Assembly: GCA_949297765.1 (NCBI GenBank)
Contig: CASFTV010000032.1
Coordinates: 1-37,994, forward strand
Origin: an uncultured bacterium
GTDB lineage: Bacteria > Verrucomicrobiota > Lentisphaeria > Victivallales > UBA1829
DNA: 37,994 nucleotides
Direction: 5' to 3'
In this document: positions 26,211-33,890 of the stretch, piece after piece
Numbering within the stretch: position 1 is the first letter of the stretch
Layout of the letters: every line of letters starts with the position of its first letter
Position numbers and translations under genes: made by a program
The notes under the pieces: generated by a model
Database searches by the model: none
The model's input: the letters and a program-made list of their open reading frames with translations, nothing else
Told to the model about the DNA's origin: nothing

Positions 26211-26977
26211 GAGAGGCGTTCTCCCGTCCTGTGCAGAATGTCGTCGAAAACCGAGTCCGCCGGAAGAAAGGTGCGGAGTTTCTCGTAAAAGTTCCGTTCC
26301 TTCAGGAGTTTCCGGCTGGTGTCGAATTCAATTTCCCCCGCCCAGCCGAACAGACAGGTTTTGAAGTCGTTTGCATTGCGGATCATCCGGTAGGAGGTCC
26401 GCCGTCCCGCGAGGACCGACTCCAGAATTTCCGGAGAGACTTCCGTTCCCCCTTTCCGGCTCAGGCTGATCAGGGAATCGTCGTGGAGCGTCAGTTCTCC
26501 TCCGAAATAGCGGAGGACCAGTTCCAGAATGGCGAGTTTGTCCGCGTCGCGTGTCAGACGGGCGAATTTCCGTGCAAATCCGTCGAGAATTCCTTCCGGT
26601 ATCTCGATTTTGTTGTGAAATTCCACCGCCGCCGCGACCGTCGCCCGCCATCCGGGGGAAAGCTCCTTCAGAAAATCCTGCGCATAGAGGATCCGCACCC
26701 CTTCGTAGCCGTGATCGAAGTTCGACAGGGAATCATTGTACGTTTTGAACCGTTTCACCTGTTCGAACCGCGCCACATCGTGGAACAGGGCGCAGATCTG
26801 TGCAAGCAGGCGGTCATCGACGCTGAAACTCTCTCCCTCCGCGATGAGCCCCGCATAGCGGACAACATCCATTGTGTGGTCGAGCTTGCACTGCATGGCA
26901 TCGACAAGCGAACCGTCCGCGCTGCGGAAGGAATCCGCATAGCGGCTGAAGCGGTCCGCATAGTCGTCAAAGGTCAT
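26192..26977 (-). CDS. HD-domain phosphohydrolase
   Basis: 261 aa. It contains His in [12 protein letters not shown] and the HD pair in [11 protein letters not shown], followed by EFHNK and DADKLAILE, which together form an HD metal-binding site (H...HD...D). Such proteins hydrolyse nucleotide or phosphate esters in the cytoplasm. No GGDEF, RelA or other domain is attached, so the substrate is open. It overlaps the rny stop by 4 bp and the ABC ATPase start by 19 bp, so it is expressed with RNase Y; a role in nucleotide turnover is a guess from context. Confidence 0.75.
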   Translation of the reverse strand: MTFDDYADRFSRYADSFRSADGSLVDAMQCKLDHTMDVVRYAGLIAEGESFSVDDRLLAQICALFHDVARFEQVKRFKTYNDSLSNFDHGYEGVRILYAQDFLKELSPGWRATVAAAVEFHNKIEIPEGILDGFARKFARLTRDADKLAILELVLRYFGGELTLHDDSLISLSRKGGTEVSPEILESVLAGRRTSYRMIRNANDFKTCLFGWAGEIEFDTSRKLLKERNFYEKLRTFLPADSVFDDILHRTGERLSCRCSK

Positions 26978-28524
26978 TTTGCGTACTCCACCGAACGGGT
27001 TTCGCGGATGATTGTGACCTTGATCTGGCCGGGATAGTTCATCTCTTTTTCGATCTTTGCGCAGATGTCCCGCGCCATGACCTGAGCCTGATTTTCGTTG
27101 ATCTTTTCCGGCTGTACCACCACACGGATTTCCCGGCCCGCCTGAAGGGCAAAGCAGGAATCCACGCCGGAGAAGCTGTTGGCGATCGTTTCCAGCTGCT
27201 CCAGACGTTTGAGATAAAGCTCTGTGGTTTCGCTTCTTGCTCCGGGCCGGGAGGCGCTGAGCGCGTCGCAGGCGTTGGTCAACGCGGCGTAGACCGTGGT
27301 CCCCTCCACCTCTCCGTGGTGAGCGGCGACGGCATTGATGACATCTTTCGCCTCATTGTATTTCCGGAGAATATCCGCGCCGATTGCGGCATGGGTGCCT
27401 TCGATCTCGTGGTCAACCGCCTTTCCGATGTCGTGGAACAGTCCGATCCGGCGGGCCTTCTGTTCGTCGAGTCCGAGTTCCGCCGCGATCGCTCCCATGA
27501 ACGCCGCCGTTTCGATGGAGTGCTTCAGCACGTTCTGGGAGAAGCTGAAGCGGAAATGAAGACGGCCGAGCAGCGGGAGAAGCGCTTTCGGAACGCCCTG
27601 AACGGAGGCGTCCAGAACGGCTTTTTCGCCGTATTCGAAGAGTTCGTCGTCAATTTCCTTGCGGATTTTTTTGACCAGTTCCTCGATGCGGGTCGGATGG
27701 ATCCGTCCGTCGGAGATCAGTTTTTCAAGCAGACGGCGCGCGGTTTCCTTGCGGATCGGGTCGAAGCAGGAGATCACAACCGCTTCCGGGGTGTCGTCTA
27801 TGAGGATGTTGACGCCGGTTGCGGCTTCCAGTGCGCGGATGTTGCGGCCTTCGCGTCCGATGATGCGTCCCTTCATTTCGTCGGTCGGCAGGGGGATGGT
27901 TGCGGTGGTGCGTTCGTAGGTGCAGTCGCCGGCGTAGCGCTGAATGGCGGAGATCATCAGTTTCTGGGATTCGCGTTCCGCTCTCTGTTTGGCTTCATCA
28001 AGAGTGTTGCGGATCAGAATGCCGCACTCGTTTTCCACTTCGCCTTTCAGCTTTTCGAGGATCAGATTCTTGGCGGTTTCGCGGTCCATTCCGGAGATGC
28101 GTTCCAGTTCGGTCACCTGGTTTGCATAGAGCTTTTTCAGGTCTTCCTCCTTGCCGGAGAGACGTTCCTTGATGATTTCTATATCATGTTCTTTTTTCTC
28201 GATGCTGCGGACCTTTGCGTCGAGCGAATCTTCTTTGCGCTCAAGGTTTTCCTCCTTCTGAGCGAGTCGTTTTTCCGCGGTCAGCTGTTCGCGGCGGCGT
28301 TCGCGGATTTCCTCTTCGAAGGCTTCCTTGAGTTTCACCACATCGGCTTTTGCTGTGACGCGGGCTTCGCGGAGGATCTGATCGGCCTCTTTCTGCGCGT
28401 CGTTTTTCAATTTTGCCGTTTCTGTTGCGACCCGGGATCCGGTGGCCTTCGCATAGGCGACGCATGCCAGATACCCGATGACACATCCGCCGGCCAATGC
28501 GGCGGCGATCCATACACCAATCAT
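26974..28524 (-). CDS. rny: Ribonuclease Y
   Basis: 516 aa. The N-terminal transmembrane helix (residues 2-22) anchors it to the inner membrane. A long coiled coil (about 30-200) follows, then a KH domain (GRIIGREGRNIRALEAATGVNILIDDTPEAV) and an HD domain with FHDIGKAVDHEIEGTHA. It is the endoribonuclease that starts mRNA decay in many bacteria lacking RNase E. The SD GAGG lies about seven bases before the ATG. Its ATG overlaps the 5-FCL stop by 4 bp. Confidence 0.93.
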   Translation of the reverse strand: MIGVWIAAALAGGCVIGYLACVAYAKATGSRVATETAKLKNDAQKEADQILREARVTAKADVVKLKEAFEEEIRERRREQLTAEKRLAQKEENLERKEDSLDAKVRSIEKKEHDIEIIKERLSGKEEDLKKLYANQVTELERISGMDRETAKNLILEKLKGEVENECGILIRNTLDEAKQRAERESQKLMISAIQRYAGDCTYERTTATIPLPTDEMKGRIIGREGRNIRALEAATGVNILIDDTPEAVVISCFDPIRKETARRLLEKLISDGRIHPTRIEELVKKIRKEIDDELFEYGEKAVLDASVQGVPKALLPLLGRLHFRFSFSQNVLKHSIETAAFMGAIAAELGLDEQKARRIGLFHDIGKAVDHEIEGTHAAIGADILRKYNEAKDVINAVAAHHGEVEGTTVYAALTNACDALSASRPGARSETTELYLKRLEQLETIANSFSGVDSCFALQAGREIRVVVQPEKINENQAQVMARDICAKIEKEMNYPGQIKVTIIRETRSVEYAK

Positions 28525-29144
28525 GATTTCCTCACTTCATTTAAAATAGTTTCGCGCCCGGCGAGGGGGCGTTCCGTTTCGCAGCGCCGGACAGCGGCCT
28601 CCGTGACGATCATATCAAGCCTGACGTCATGGAGTTCCGTCGGCAGCACAAGGCACTGCTGACATTCATAGAAGATGCCGAGTGCTGTCGCGCATCCCCG
28701 TCCATTCAGGATTCTGTCGTAAATTCCCCCGCCGCGTCCGAGTCGGTTGAGTTTCTCGTCGAACGCCACGCCGGGAACCAGATACAGTACGTTTTCAGTC
28801 TGAATATACTCATCCGCCGGCCGGGTTGAAACGGGTTCCATCAGTCCCCATTTTCCCGGGGCCAGAGTTGCCAGGTCTTTCTCCTCCACGAGCGACAGCA
28901 CATATTGGCCGCCGTCCCATTTGGGAAGACATGCCCGGCATCCTCTTTTCAGAGCCGTGCGGAGCAGCGGGAGGACATCGGGTTCCGTTCCATCGGTCAC
29001 ATAGCCTGCGACGAGACCGGCATTCCGGAATTCCTCCAGTTTTTCCACCGTGCGAACAATGGCCCGGTCCGCTTTGCTCCGTGTATACGGAGAGAGTCCG
29101 GCGCGGATTCTCAGATATTCCCTGCGCAGTGTTTTCTTATCCAT
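28521..29144 (-). CDS. fau: 5-formyltetrahydrofolate cyclo-ligase
   Basis: 207 aa from ATG 29144 (MDKKTLRREY), with AAAGG nine bases upstream; a longer frame adds 16 Arg/Pro-rich residues without a site. It has the basic N-terminus KKTLRREYLRIRAGLS, the middle KWDGGQYV and the family signature LVPGVAFDEKLNRLGRGGGIYDRIL. It converts 5-formyl-THF to methenyl-THF with ATP, rescuing folate from the SHMT side reaction. It heads a run of four overlapping minus-strand genes. In many bacteria this gene lies beside 6S RNA; I see no 6S-like RNA directly upstream. Confidence 0.9.
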   Translation of the reverse strand: MDKKTLRREYLRIRAGLSPYTRSKADRAIVRTVEKLEEFRNAGLVAGYVTDGTEPDVLPLLRTALKRGCRACLPKWDGGQYVLSLVEEKDLATLAPGKWGLMEPVSTRPADEYIQTENVLYLVPGVAFDEKLNRLGRGGGIYDRILNGRGCATALGIFYECQQCLVLPTELHDVRLDMIVTEAAVRRCETERPLAGRETILNEVRKS

Positions 29145-29707
29145 TGCGGCGGGCCTTTCTGGGCATCGGGCGGATCGACGGGGAAGGTTCAACGGGATGA
29201 CGGTACAGCCGCCGCAGGAACATCGTTTCGGAAGATTCCTCCGGGGAATGTATATTTAAAATACACCCGCCTTCACGGAAAATTCCGTGTTCCGTTCGAT
29301 CGTTCAGCTGTTCCATGACACACCTTTTTCAGGCATCTCCGGAGGTGCAGACTGTTGATTTTCAGTTCATTCCGCAGACAGCTCCGTCTGCCGTTTTGCG
29401 GACAGAATGGAAAACCCGGGAAAAAGACCGGTTTTTCTTGTCTGGCGAGATTTGTTCTCCTGTATGCAAAATGAACTCAAATCCATCTTGAACCACCGTA
29501 AAATGCCGTTTTGTTCCCCCGTTTTCCGGATCAGCGGATTCCGGGTTGTTTCTGCGACTATATCAACGTCCGGCAATGCCGGACTCCTTAATCTTCTTAT
29601 AATACCCTGACATTTTGAAAATAAAAGTCCGGGAGCATTTTTTTTTGCAACTTTTTCTATTTTTTTTTCAAACTTGTCTTTTTTCTGTCTTTTTTCCTGA
29701 TTTTGTC
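29145..29707. other. Intergenic region, no supported gene
   Basis: About 560 bp without a convincing frame. It holds a short AT-rich near-palindrome TGTAT-N7-ATACA around 29248-29264 that could be a promoter or operator of the 5-FCL operon, and a perfect hairpin GTCCGGC-AAT-GCCGGAC (29568-29584) without T-tail. From about 29600 the plus strand is very T-rich. Nothing else was recognised. Confidence 0.5.
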
Positions 29708-29735
29708 TTGCATTTTTCTGATTCCGGGATATTTT
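29708..29735 (+). promoter_or_regulatory. Promoter of tRNA-Thr
   Basis: TTGCAT (29708-29713), 16-nt spacer, TATTTT (29730-29735). Start near 29742, 15 nt before the mature tRNA. Confidence 0.5.
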
Positions 29736-29756
29736 ATGCAACACTGAATTATGGCT

Positions 29757-29831
29757 GCCAGCTTAGCTCAGGGGTAGAGCTACGCACTTGTAATGCGTAG
29801 GTCCTCGGTTCAAATCCGAGAGCTGGCTCCA
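29757..29831 (+). tRNA. tRNA-Thr (anticodon UGU)
   Basis: Complete cloverleaf. Acceptor stem GCCAGCT/AGCTGGC; D arm GCTC-AGGGGTA-GAGC; anticodon stem ACGCA/TGCGT with loop CTTGTAA, anticodon TGT at 29789-29791 reading ACA; T arm CTCGG-TTCAAAT-CCGAG. The discriminator is T and CCA is encoded (29829-29831). Identity comes from the anticodon. The AT-richer island begins directly after it. Confidence 0.96.
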
Positions 29832-30019
29832 TCTTTTCCCTTGAAAATCCGAGATTCTTGTAGAAATCCTCAGATGCGTCAGGTATTGCCGTTGAAAAAT
29901 TAACCGGTCTTGCTGTTTTCCTATTGCTCTCTGCTCAGCAGGAGAATAAGCTTTTATCTCTGAAAATGATTCGGTTTTATGCTCTGTTTTGCCGGGAACT
30001 CTTGAAGTTTTTTCTTTCC

Positions 30020-30048
30020 TTGACATTTTCATGGTCTTGTGCTATTTT
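30020..30048 (+). promoter_or_regulatory. Promoter of sRNA copy 1
   Basis: TTGACA (30020-30025), 17-nt spacer, TATTTT (30043-30048) preceded by TTGTGC, an extended -10. The start should be the A at 30055, seven bases past the -10. Confidence 0.8.
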
Positions 30049-30054
30049 ATTCTT

Positions 30055-30225
30055 ATGACCAGAGCAAATCATTCAACGGATCAAACTTCTCAAAGAAGTC
30101 GTTGAAATGTAATATCTGCCAAAGCCGAGGAGGCTGCGGTTCAGCCCAAGTCTTGTGTGGCGCCTGTGTATCAGGTGACCTCCCTGACATGTCCCCGGTC
30201 GGCTTGACCGATTCGGGGTTTTTTT
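30055..30225 (+). ncRNA. Candidate novel small RNA, copy 1
   Basis: About 171 nt between its own promoter and intrinsic terminator, with no plausible coding frame. Hairpin I pairs CATTCAACG (30070-30078) with CGTTGAAATG (30100-30109) and holds an inner stem ACTTCT/AGAAGT (30085-30090/30094-30099). Hairpin II is AGCC-GAGGA-GGCT (30123-30135), presenting a GGA/SD-like loop. A conserved single-stranded AGCCCAAG follows, whose AGCC could compete for the same GGCT. Hairpin III pairs GGCGCCTG (30159-30166) with CAGGTGACC (30172-30180, one bulge), loop TGTAT. Hairpin IV is the terminator. Copy 2 keeps all four hairpins with different sequence in III and IV, which is covariation evidence for a functional RNA. 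I do not recognise a known family; a regulator binding CsrA-like or ribosomal targets through the GAGGA loop is a guess. Confidence 0.75.
30193..30225 (+). terminator. Rho-independent terminator of sRNA copy 1
   Basis: CCCCGGTCGG pairs with CCGATTCGGGG (outer CCCCG/CGGGG, one G-T pair and a bulge, inner TCGG/CCGA), loop CTTGA, followed by seven T (30219-30225). Confidence 0.85.
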
Positions 30226-30312
30226 ATGGAATCAATTTCAGGAATTTTCTGCTTCGATAAAGATCCAGGATGGAAAAATTGCAGAACGTTTCGTTTTTTT
30301 TTAGAAAAACTC

Positions 30313-30341
30313 TTGACATTTTCATAGTCTTGTGCTATCTC
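30313..30341 (+). promoter_or_regulatory. Promoter of sRNA copy 2
   Basis: TTGACA (30313-30318), 17-nt spacer, TATCTC (30336-30341) preceded by TTGTGC. The -10 is weaker than in copy 1 but the extended motif is the same. Start at the A at 30348. Confidence 0.7.
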
Positions 30342-30347
30342 ATTCCT

Positions 30348-30510
30348 AAGAAGCAAATCATTCAACGGATCAAACTTCTCAAAGAAGTCGTTGAAATGTA
30401 ATATCTTCTCGAGCCGAGGAGGCTCTACAGAAGCCCAAGCCATGTCCTTCTCTTTATGAGAACGATATGACACGTCCCGGTATGGCACACTGTCCATATC
30501 GGGTTTTTTT
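30348..30510 (+). ncRNA. Candidate novel small RNA, copy 2
   Basis: About 163 nt, same plan as copy 1. The 54 nt at 30353-30406 are identical to 30064-30117 (hairpin I). Hairpin II has one more base pair: GAGCC-GAGGA-GGCTC (30411-30425). AGCCCAAG is kept. Hairpin III differs in sequence, TTCTC-TTTAT-GAGAA (30448-30462) with outer ATGTC/GACAC-type pairs, but keeps a U-rich five-base loop (TTTAT against TGTAT). Hairpin IV is the terminator. Selection on structure rather than sequence in the 3' half, and on sequence in the 5' half, suggests a fixed 5' recognition part and a variable 3' part. Confidence 0.75.
30476..30510 (+). terminator. Rho-independent terminator of sRNA copy 2
   Basis: Ten-pair stem CCCGGTATGG (30476-30485) with CCATATCGGG (30494-30503), including one G-T pair, loop CACACTGT, followed by seven T (30504-30510). 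Confidence 0.88.
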
Positions 30511-30600
30511 ATGGAATCAATTTCAGGAATTCTCTGCTTCGATAAAGATTCGGAATGGAGAGATTGCTTTTTCAGAATTGATCCTGACGTTTTTTTATCT

Positions 30601-30924
30601 GACAAAGAGAAAATCCAGACCTTGATTGCCCAACAGCGAATCAATCTCGCTGACGTGGACTATCTTGATCTGGATTCTGTTGAAAAAATAATTCATGATT
30701 TTGAAAATTTCAAGAACATTTCCGGGAGGAATTCTGAAATTTCTCAAAAGAACATTCTTGAGCCGGAAAGAAGGAATCCGTATCTGACAATGCCGATCGA
30801 CATTGTTCGAAGACATGCAGAAACAGGCGTCCAGCTCGCAAAAGATGTCCTCTAAAAACGTACAGAAGAGAAACAAAACGAAGCTGGACTGGAACAGCCG
30901 AAGGATAAGAAAGAAGAGAAGCCG
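30601..30924 (+). repeat. 324-bp direct repeat, copy A
   Basis: Identical to 31386-31709 except for five substitutions (98.5%), one of which creates the TAA at 30853. Offset 785 bp. It encodes the end of the MuF-C-like domain plus a charged linker. Confidence 0.95.
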
Positions 30925-31385
30925 GGTGGGATGAGAGTCGGACAGGATAGTCTTCATGAAATCCACCCCGCATTCGATGATGTTTTGGAAAGGCAGATAA
31001 AAGGAGAGCTTCCGGACGGGATGTTTATTCTCTTGGAAAACCGTCCGATATTCTGCTCGGGACCGGCATTCCCAATTTCCCAATAGAACTTGCAAGTTCA
31101 AGGCTTTCGGATAAATCAAAACAGCCGAATCATCCATTCAAGATTGGCGAAGTGAAAAATTTACCGATCGCTTTGCAGAATCCTTTTGCCGTGTTCCGAT
31201 ATGGAGATGAAACAAAAGCGCAAAATATCATTGTGAACATTCAGCACGAAAACAAAAATTTCCTTGTCGGAATTCATTTGAATCAAAACAGCAGAGGTTT
31301 TGAAATCAATGATATTCGAGGCTTGTTCCCGAAAGACCTTCATGAATGGCTGAACTGGATTCAACAGGGAAAAGCATTGTATCTT

Positions 31386-31709
31386 GACAAAGAGAAAATC
31401 CAGACCTTGATTGCCCAACAGCGAATCAATCTCGCTGAGGTGGAGCATCTTGATCTGGATTCTGTTGAAAAAATAATTCATGATTTTGAAAATTTCAAGA
31501 ACATTTCCGGGAGGAATTCTGAAATTTCTCAAAAGAACATTCTCGAGCCGGAAAGAAGGAATCCGTATCTGACAATGCCGATCGACATTGTTCGAAGACA
31601 TGCAGAAACAGGCGTCCAGCTCGCAAAAGATGTCCTCCAAAAACGTACAGAAGAGAAACAAAACGAAGCTGGACTGGAACAGCCGAAGGATAAGAAAGAA
31701 GAGAAGCCG
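31386..31709 (+). repeat. 324-bp direct repeat, copy B
   Basis: Intact-frame copy of the repeat at 30601-30924. Sequence on both sides differs, so the duplication ends exactly at GACAAAG and AAGCCG. Confidence 0.95.
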
Positions 31710-32004
31710 AACGTTCCGATATCCGGAGAGGAAACAGCTTCTACGAAAACATCTGAACCTGCAGATGTCAAGAATGAGATAGAACATCAAGTATCGGGAA
31801 AAGAAAAAGCGGAAGAAGCCGAAAAAAAATTGACTCGAAATTCCGAACAGCGAGAAAGACAATGCAGGGAAAAACTGCTTCTGAAGCGATTTGCGTCCAA
31901 TCACAAAATTTCGCGGAAGGAAGCAGAAGAACAGATGGAATTCCTCGTCGTGAAAAAAAGCCCGAAAGATCGCTCACGGCTCTTCCATCAAAGGCTCGAA
32001 TACT

Positions 32005-33738
32005 TCAAAGAAGTCTTTGAATTTGAGTTCGGGAGGAAGAACGGTTTTTCCCGGTCACCTCCAAGCCCCTGGAGTCCGGTCCGGAAACCGATCTTCTCCA
32101 GCCTTCCCGGCTGCTGTTTGATTTTGTTGTAGTCTGAACAAAGTCCCCGATATTGATTTTCATGCCGATAATGACGGATTCTCCGTTTTTGATATTGTCG
32201 ATGGCAAGGGCAACGCTGTCGATCTGTTCTGCGGCGAGAGCGTTGTAAAGTTCCTCTTTTGAATCATACGCCAGCTGAGAAAGGACAAAATCATCAACGG
32301 AACCATGTTTTTTCTGGACATTCTTCAAGGCTTTCTGTGTTGCAGAGAGCAGGAATTTCGGGATCAGAGTCCCGAGAGATTCGCTTTTGCTTTGCGTTTT
32401 GTATTTTGCCTGAAGTCCGTCTTCGGAAAGTTCCGGTTCCGTCTCTGAATTGTTATCTTCTACGGCAGTGTTTCCAGAATCAGCCAGTACAGGTCGTAAT
32501 CCTCCGGATTCTCCACTTCTTCCAGCCAGTCCGGATGTTCCACGGCTGTTTTCAATCCCCACTTCAGATCCGTTTCGCAGGCCATCCAGCTCTGCCATCC
32601 CGCTGGAATCTCGTCCTCCTCGAACGGGAGTTCCGGGCAGCTTTCGTGAGCTCTCTCCAGCAGAGCGAGTGTCATTTCCAGACCGTTCTCCTTTTTGTAC
32701 TGTTTGAGCATCTGCCAGATCAGACTTTCCAGACACTGCCCCGCTTCTTTTTCCGTCTTCGGCGGTCCGTCCGTGATCCAGAGCATTGTGTTGGACATCA
32801 TTTGCCCGTTCTGTTCCAGTTTGTCCGAGTTCAGTCTCATGATTTTTGCACCAGGCAGCAATTCCATTTTCAACTCCTTTCAGTCTTTGGAAAATATTGC
32901 TCCAGTCTGCCAGTCTTTCAACCGGCTTTGATGAAAATTCAGTTGAAAAATCGGAATTTTCTTTTCTTCCGTTCAAGATGATGATCCGGATGGGATATCC
33001 GGCCCCTTGTTTTTTGTACAACTCGCCGGCTACCTCGAAACTGTCCGCGATATTGAAATGGTCATAGATGGAATTCAGGAACGGCTTTTCCGTTGGATTG
33101 ACTTTTGATTCAAGTTTATCCGCGGCACCAAGGATGATTGCCGCGGTCCCGTTTTTGTCAAGAGATTTCAGCGCCTGAAGAGCGATCAGATGTTCCAGTT
33201 TTGCGATTTTGAATTTTTCAAATTGAACTTTTCTATCCAGTCTGCCGAACGGAGGATTCATGATGATAGCATCCTGTGTTTCTTCTGGAGAGAAAGTTGT
33301 TGCGTCTTCGGATGTAACAGTTTTGAATCCGGAAGTTTTCAGAATTCCGTTTCGGATTTTTTCGATTTCATTGGCAGAAACACTTTCTGGCTTTGCTGCG
33401 ATAAGAAGAGCGCCGTTTCCTGCGGTGGGTTCATAAATATGATCGGCATTCCGGATTCCGATTGCACGTCCGAGCATATAGGCCAGCGGAACTGGAGTAG
33501 AATACGCCTGATTCATGACGCTTGTGGACGTTCTGGAATTCCGCAGCGGCATCTGTTCATCCGCTTCCTTCAGCGGCTTCTTCCGATGCTTTTTTGAACG
33601 TTCTGCTCCGGACGGCTTTTTGACGACTTCTGCTATCGGTTCGGATTCTTGTTCGGAGGCATATACCGGCCCGGATATTTTTTCAGGAGCATCTTCTGTT
33701 CTTCGCTGAGATCTTCCTCCTTCATCTCCCCTGTCCAA
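32005..33738 (-). pseudogene. Large polyvalent protein fragment: N6-adenine methyltransferase and truncated helicase
   Basis: 577 codons from TTG 33738. Residues 70-275 are a class I adenine methyltransferase with YSTPVPLAYMLG, motif I EPTAGNGALLIA and catalytic motif IV MNPPFGRL. Residues about 435-520 (AKYKTQSKSESLGTLIP, VDDFVLSQLAYDS, EQIDSVALAIDNIKNGESVIIG) match the segment before the Walker A of strawberry-notch-like helicases in LPPs. The frame then leaves the family right where GDxTGxGKGR is expected, so the helicase is cut off near 32165. Residues about 300-430 are Gly/Ser/Arg-rich and overlap another gene. LPPs are giant multi-enzyme proteins injected or carried by phages and conjugative elements; here it is a broken piece, convergent with the MuF-C remnant. 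Confidence 0.65.
32460..32867 (-). CDS. Unknown 135-aa acidic protein nested inside the LPP remnant
   Basis: The frame starts at ATG 32867 with AAAGGAG six bases upstream, the best SD in the island. The protein is acidic and Trp-rich (LWITDGPPKTEKEAGQCLESLIW, GWQSWMACETDLKWGL, EVENPEDYDLYWLILE), with no domain that I recognise. Codons have G or C at most third positions, like the chromosomal genes, whereas the overlapping LPP frame gives a Gly/Ser/Arg-rich low-complexity string here. The segment is a multiple of three, so the LPP frame stays open across it. Either an added gene overprints a disordered LPP linker or it was inserted there after decay. Confidence 0.6.
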   Translation of the reverse strand: MELLPGAKIMRLNSDKLEQNGQMMSNTMLWITDGPPKTEKEAGQCLESLIWQMLKQYKKENGLEMTLALLERAHESCPELPFEEDEIPAGWQSWMACETDLKWGLKTAVEHPDWLEEVENPEDYDLYWLILETLP

Positions 33739-33844
33739 TACAGCTTGTGCCGGAGAGCGGCCAGTTGAAGTTGTTCCGTTCCCCCCTCCCGAGTTCTTTC
33801 ATGAACTCCTTCAGTTCTTCCTTCGTCTGAATTTGTTTTGGCAT
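33633..33844 (-). pseudogene. Frameshifted small gene upstream of the LPP remnant
   Basis: Starts ATG 33844 as MPKQIQTKEELKEFMKELGR. A run of six G (minus strand; C at 33781-33786) then breaks the frame; with seven G it would continue as LQLAALRHKLYWTGEMKEEDLSEEQKMLL to a TAG at 33633. The restored protein is about 70 aa, highly charged and helical, of unknown function, overlapping the LPP frame. A variable G-run could also mean phase variation or a sequencing error. Confidence 0.45.
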
Positions 33845-33890
33845 TGATGATCTCCAGAATTTGTTTTTTTTGTGTAAATCGGCGTTGCTT

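Larger units (their letters stand above)
30019..30282 (+). repeat. Tandem sRNA unit, copy 1
   Basis: Runs from the -35 region through the sRNA, its terminator and about 55 nt of flank beginning ATGGAATCAATTTC. It matches 30312-30567 closely in the promoter, the 54-nt core (30064-30117) and the flank, but diverges in the third hairpin. Downstream flank similarity shows the whole unit was duplicated. Confidence 0.85.
30312..30567 (+). repeat. Tandem sRNA unit, copy 2
   Basis: Second copy of the unit at 30019-30282, offset about 293 bp at the promoter and 285 bp at the 3' flank. The flank here runs in frame into the MuF-C-like remnant. Confidence 0.85.
30511..32132 (+). pseudogene. Decayed MuF-C-like (large polyvalent protein) tail, internally duplicated
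   Basis: Reading from ATG 30511: a short unrelated start, then DKEKIQTLIAQQRINL...LEPERRNPYLTMPIDIVRRH, stopped by TAA at 30853 where the second copy has CAA. The same frame continues through MRVGQDSLHEIHPAFDD...GELPDG, then needs a -1 shift near 31020 (GGG where GGGG would restore frame) into DVYSLGKPSDILLGTGIPNFPIEL. The frame then runs on to IALQNPFAVFRYGD, LVGIHLNQ, INDIRGLFP and the repeated DKEKIQ segment. The LP-x-x-L-x-NP-x-AVF and later pattern resembles the phage MuF C-terminal domain at the end of LPPs. The tail is Lys/Glu-rich and helical, and the last ~40 residues come from antisense of the convergent gene. No start signal precedes 30511 except a T-run; this is debris. Confidence 0.55.

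Noticed and set aside
29145-29756. 6S RNA beside the 5-FCL gene
   Set aside because: No long imperfect hairpin with a central bubble was seen in this T-rich gap.
29763-30032. 89-codon minus frame over the tRNA
   Set aside because: Its end is the antisense of tRNA-Thr, a common false call.
30019-30567. CRISPR-like array
   Set aside because: Only two long units with promoters and terminators; no short regular repeats or cas genes.
30171-30644. 157-codon minus frame with a repeated SLSKQ-type segment
   Set aside because: The repeat is the antisense of the duplicated sRNA units; no start signal.
31010-31030. Programmed -1 frameshift in the MuF-C remnant
   Set aside because: No slippery heptamer or following hairpin, and an upstream stop already breaks the gene.
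30595-31904. Phe/Leu/Ser-rich minus frames opposite the MuF-C remnant
   Set aside because: Antisense of Lys/Glu-rich codons; not real membrane proteins.
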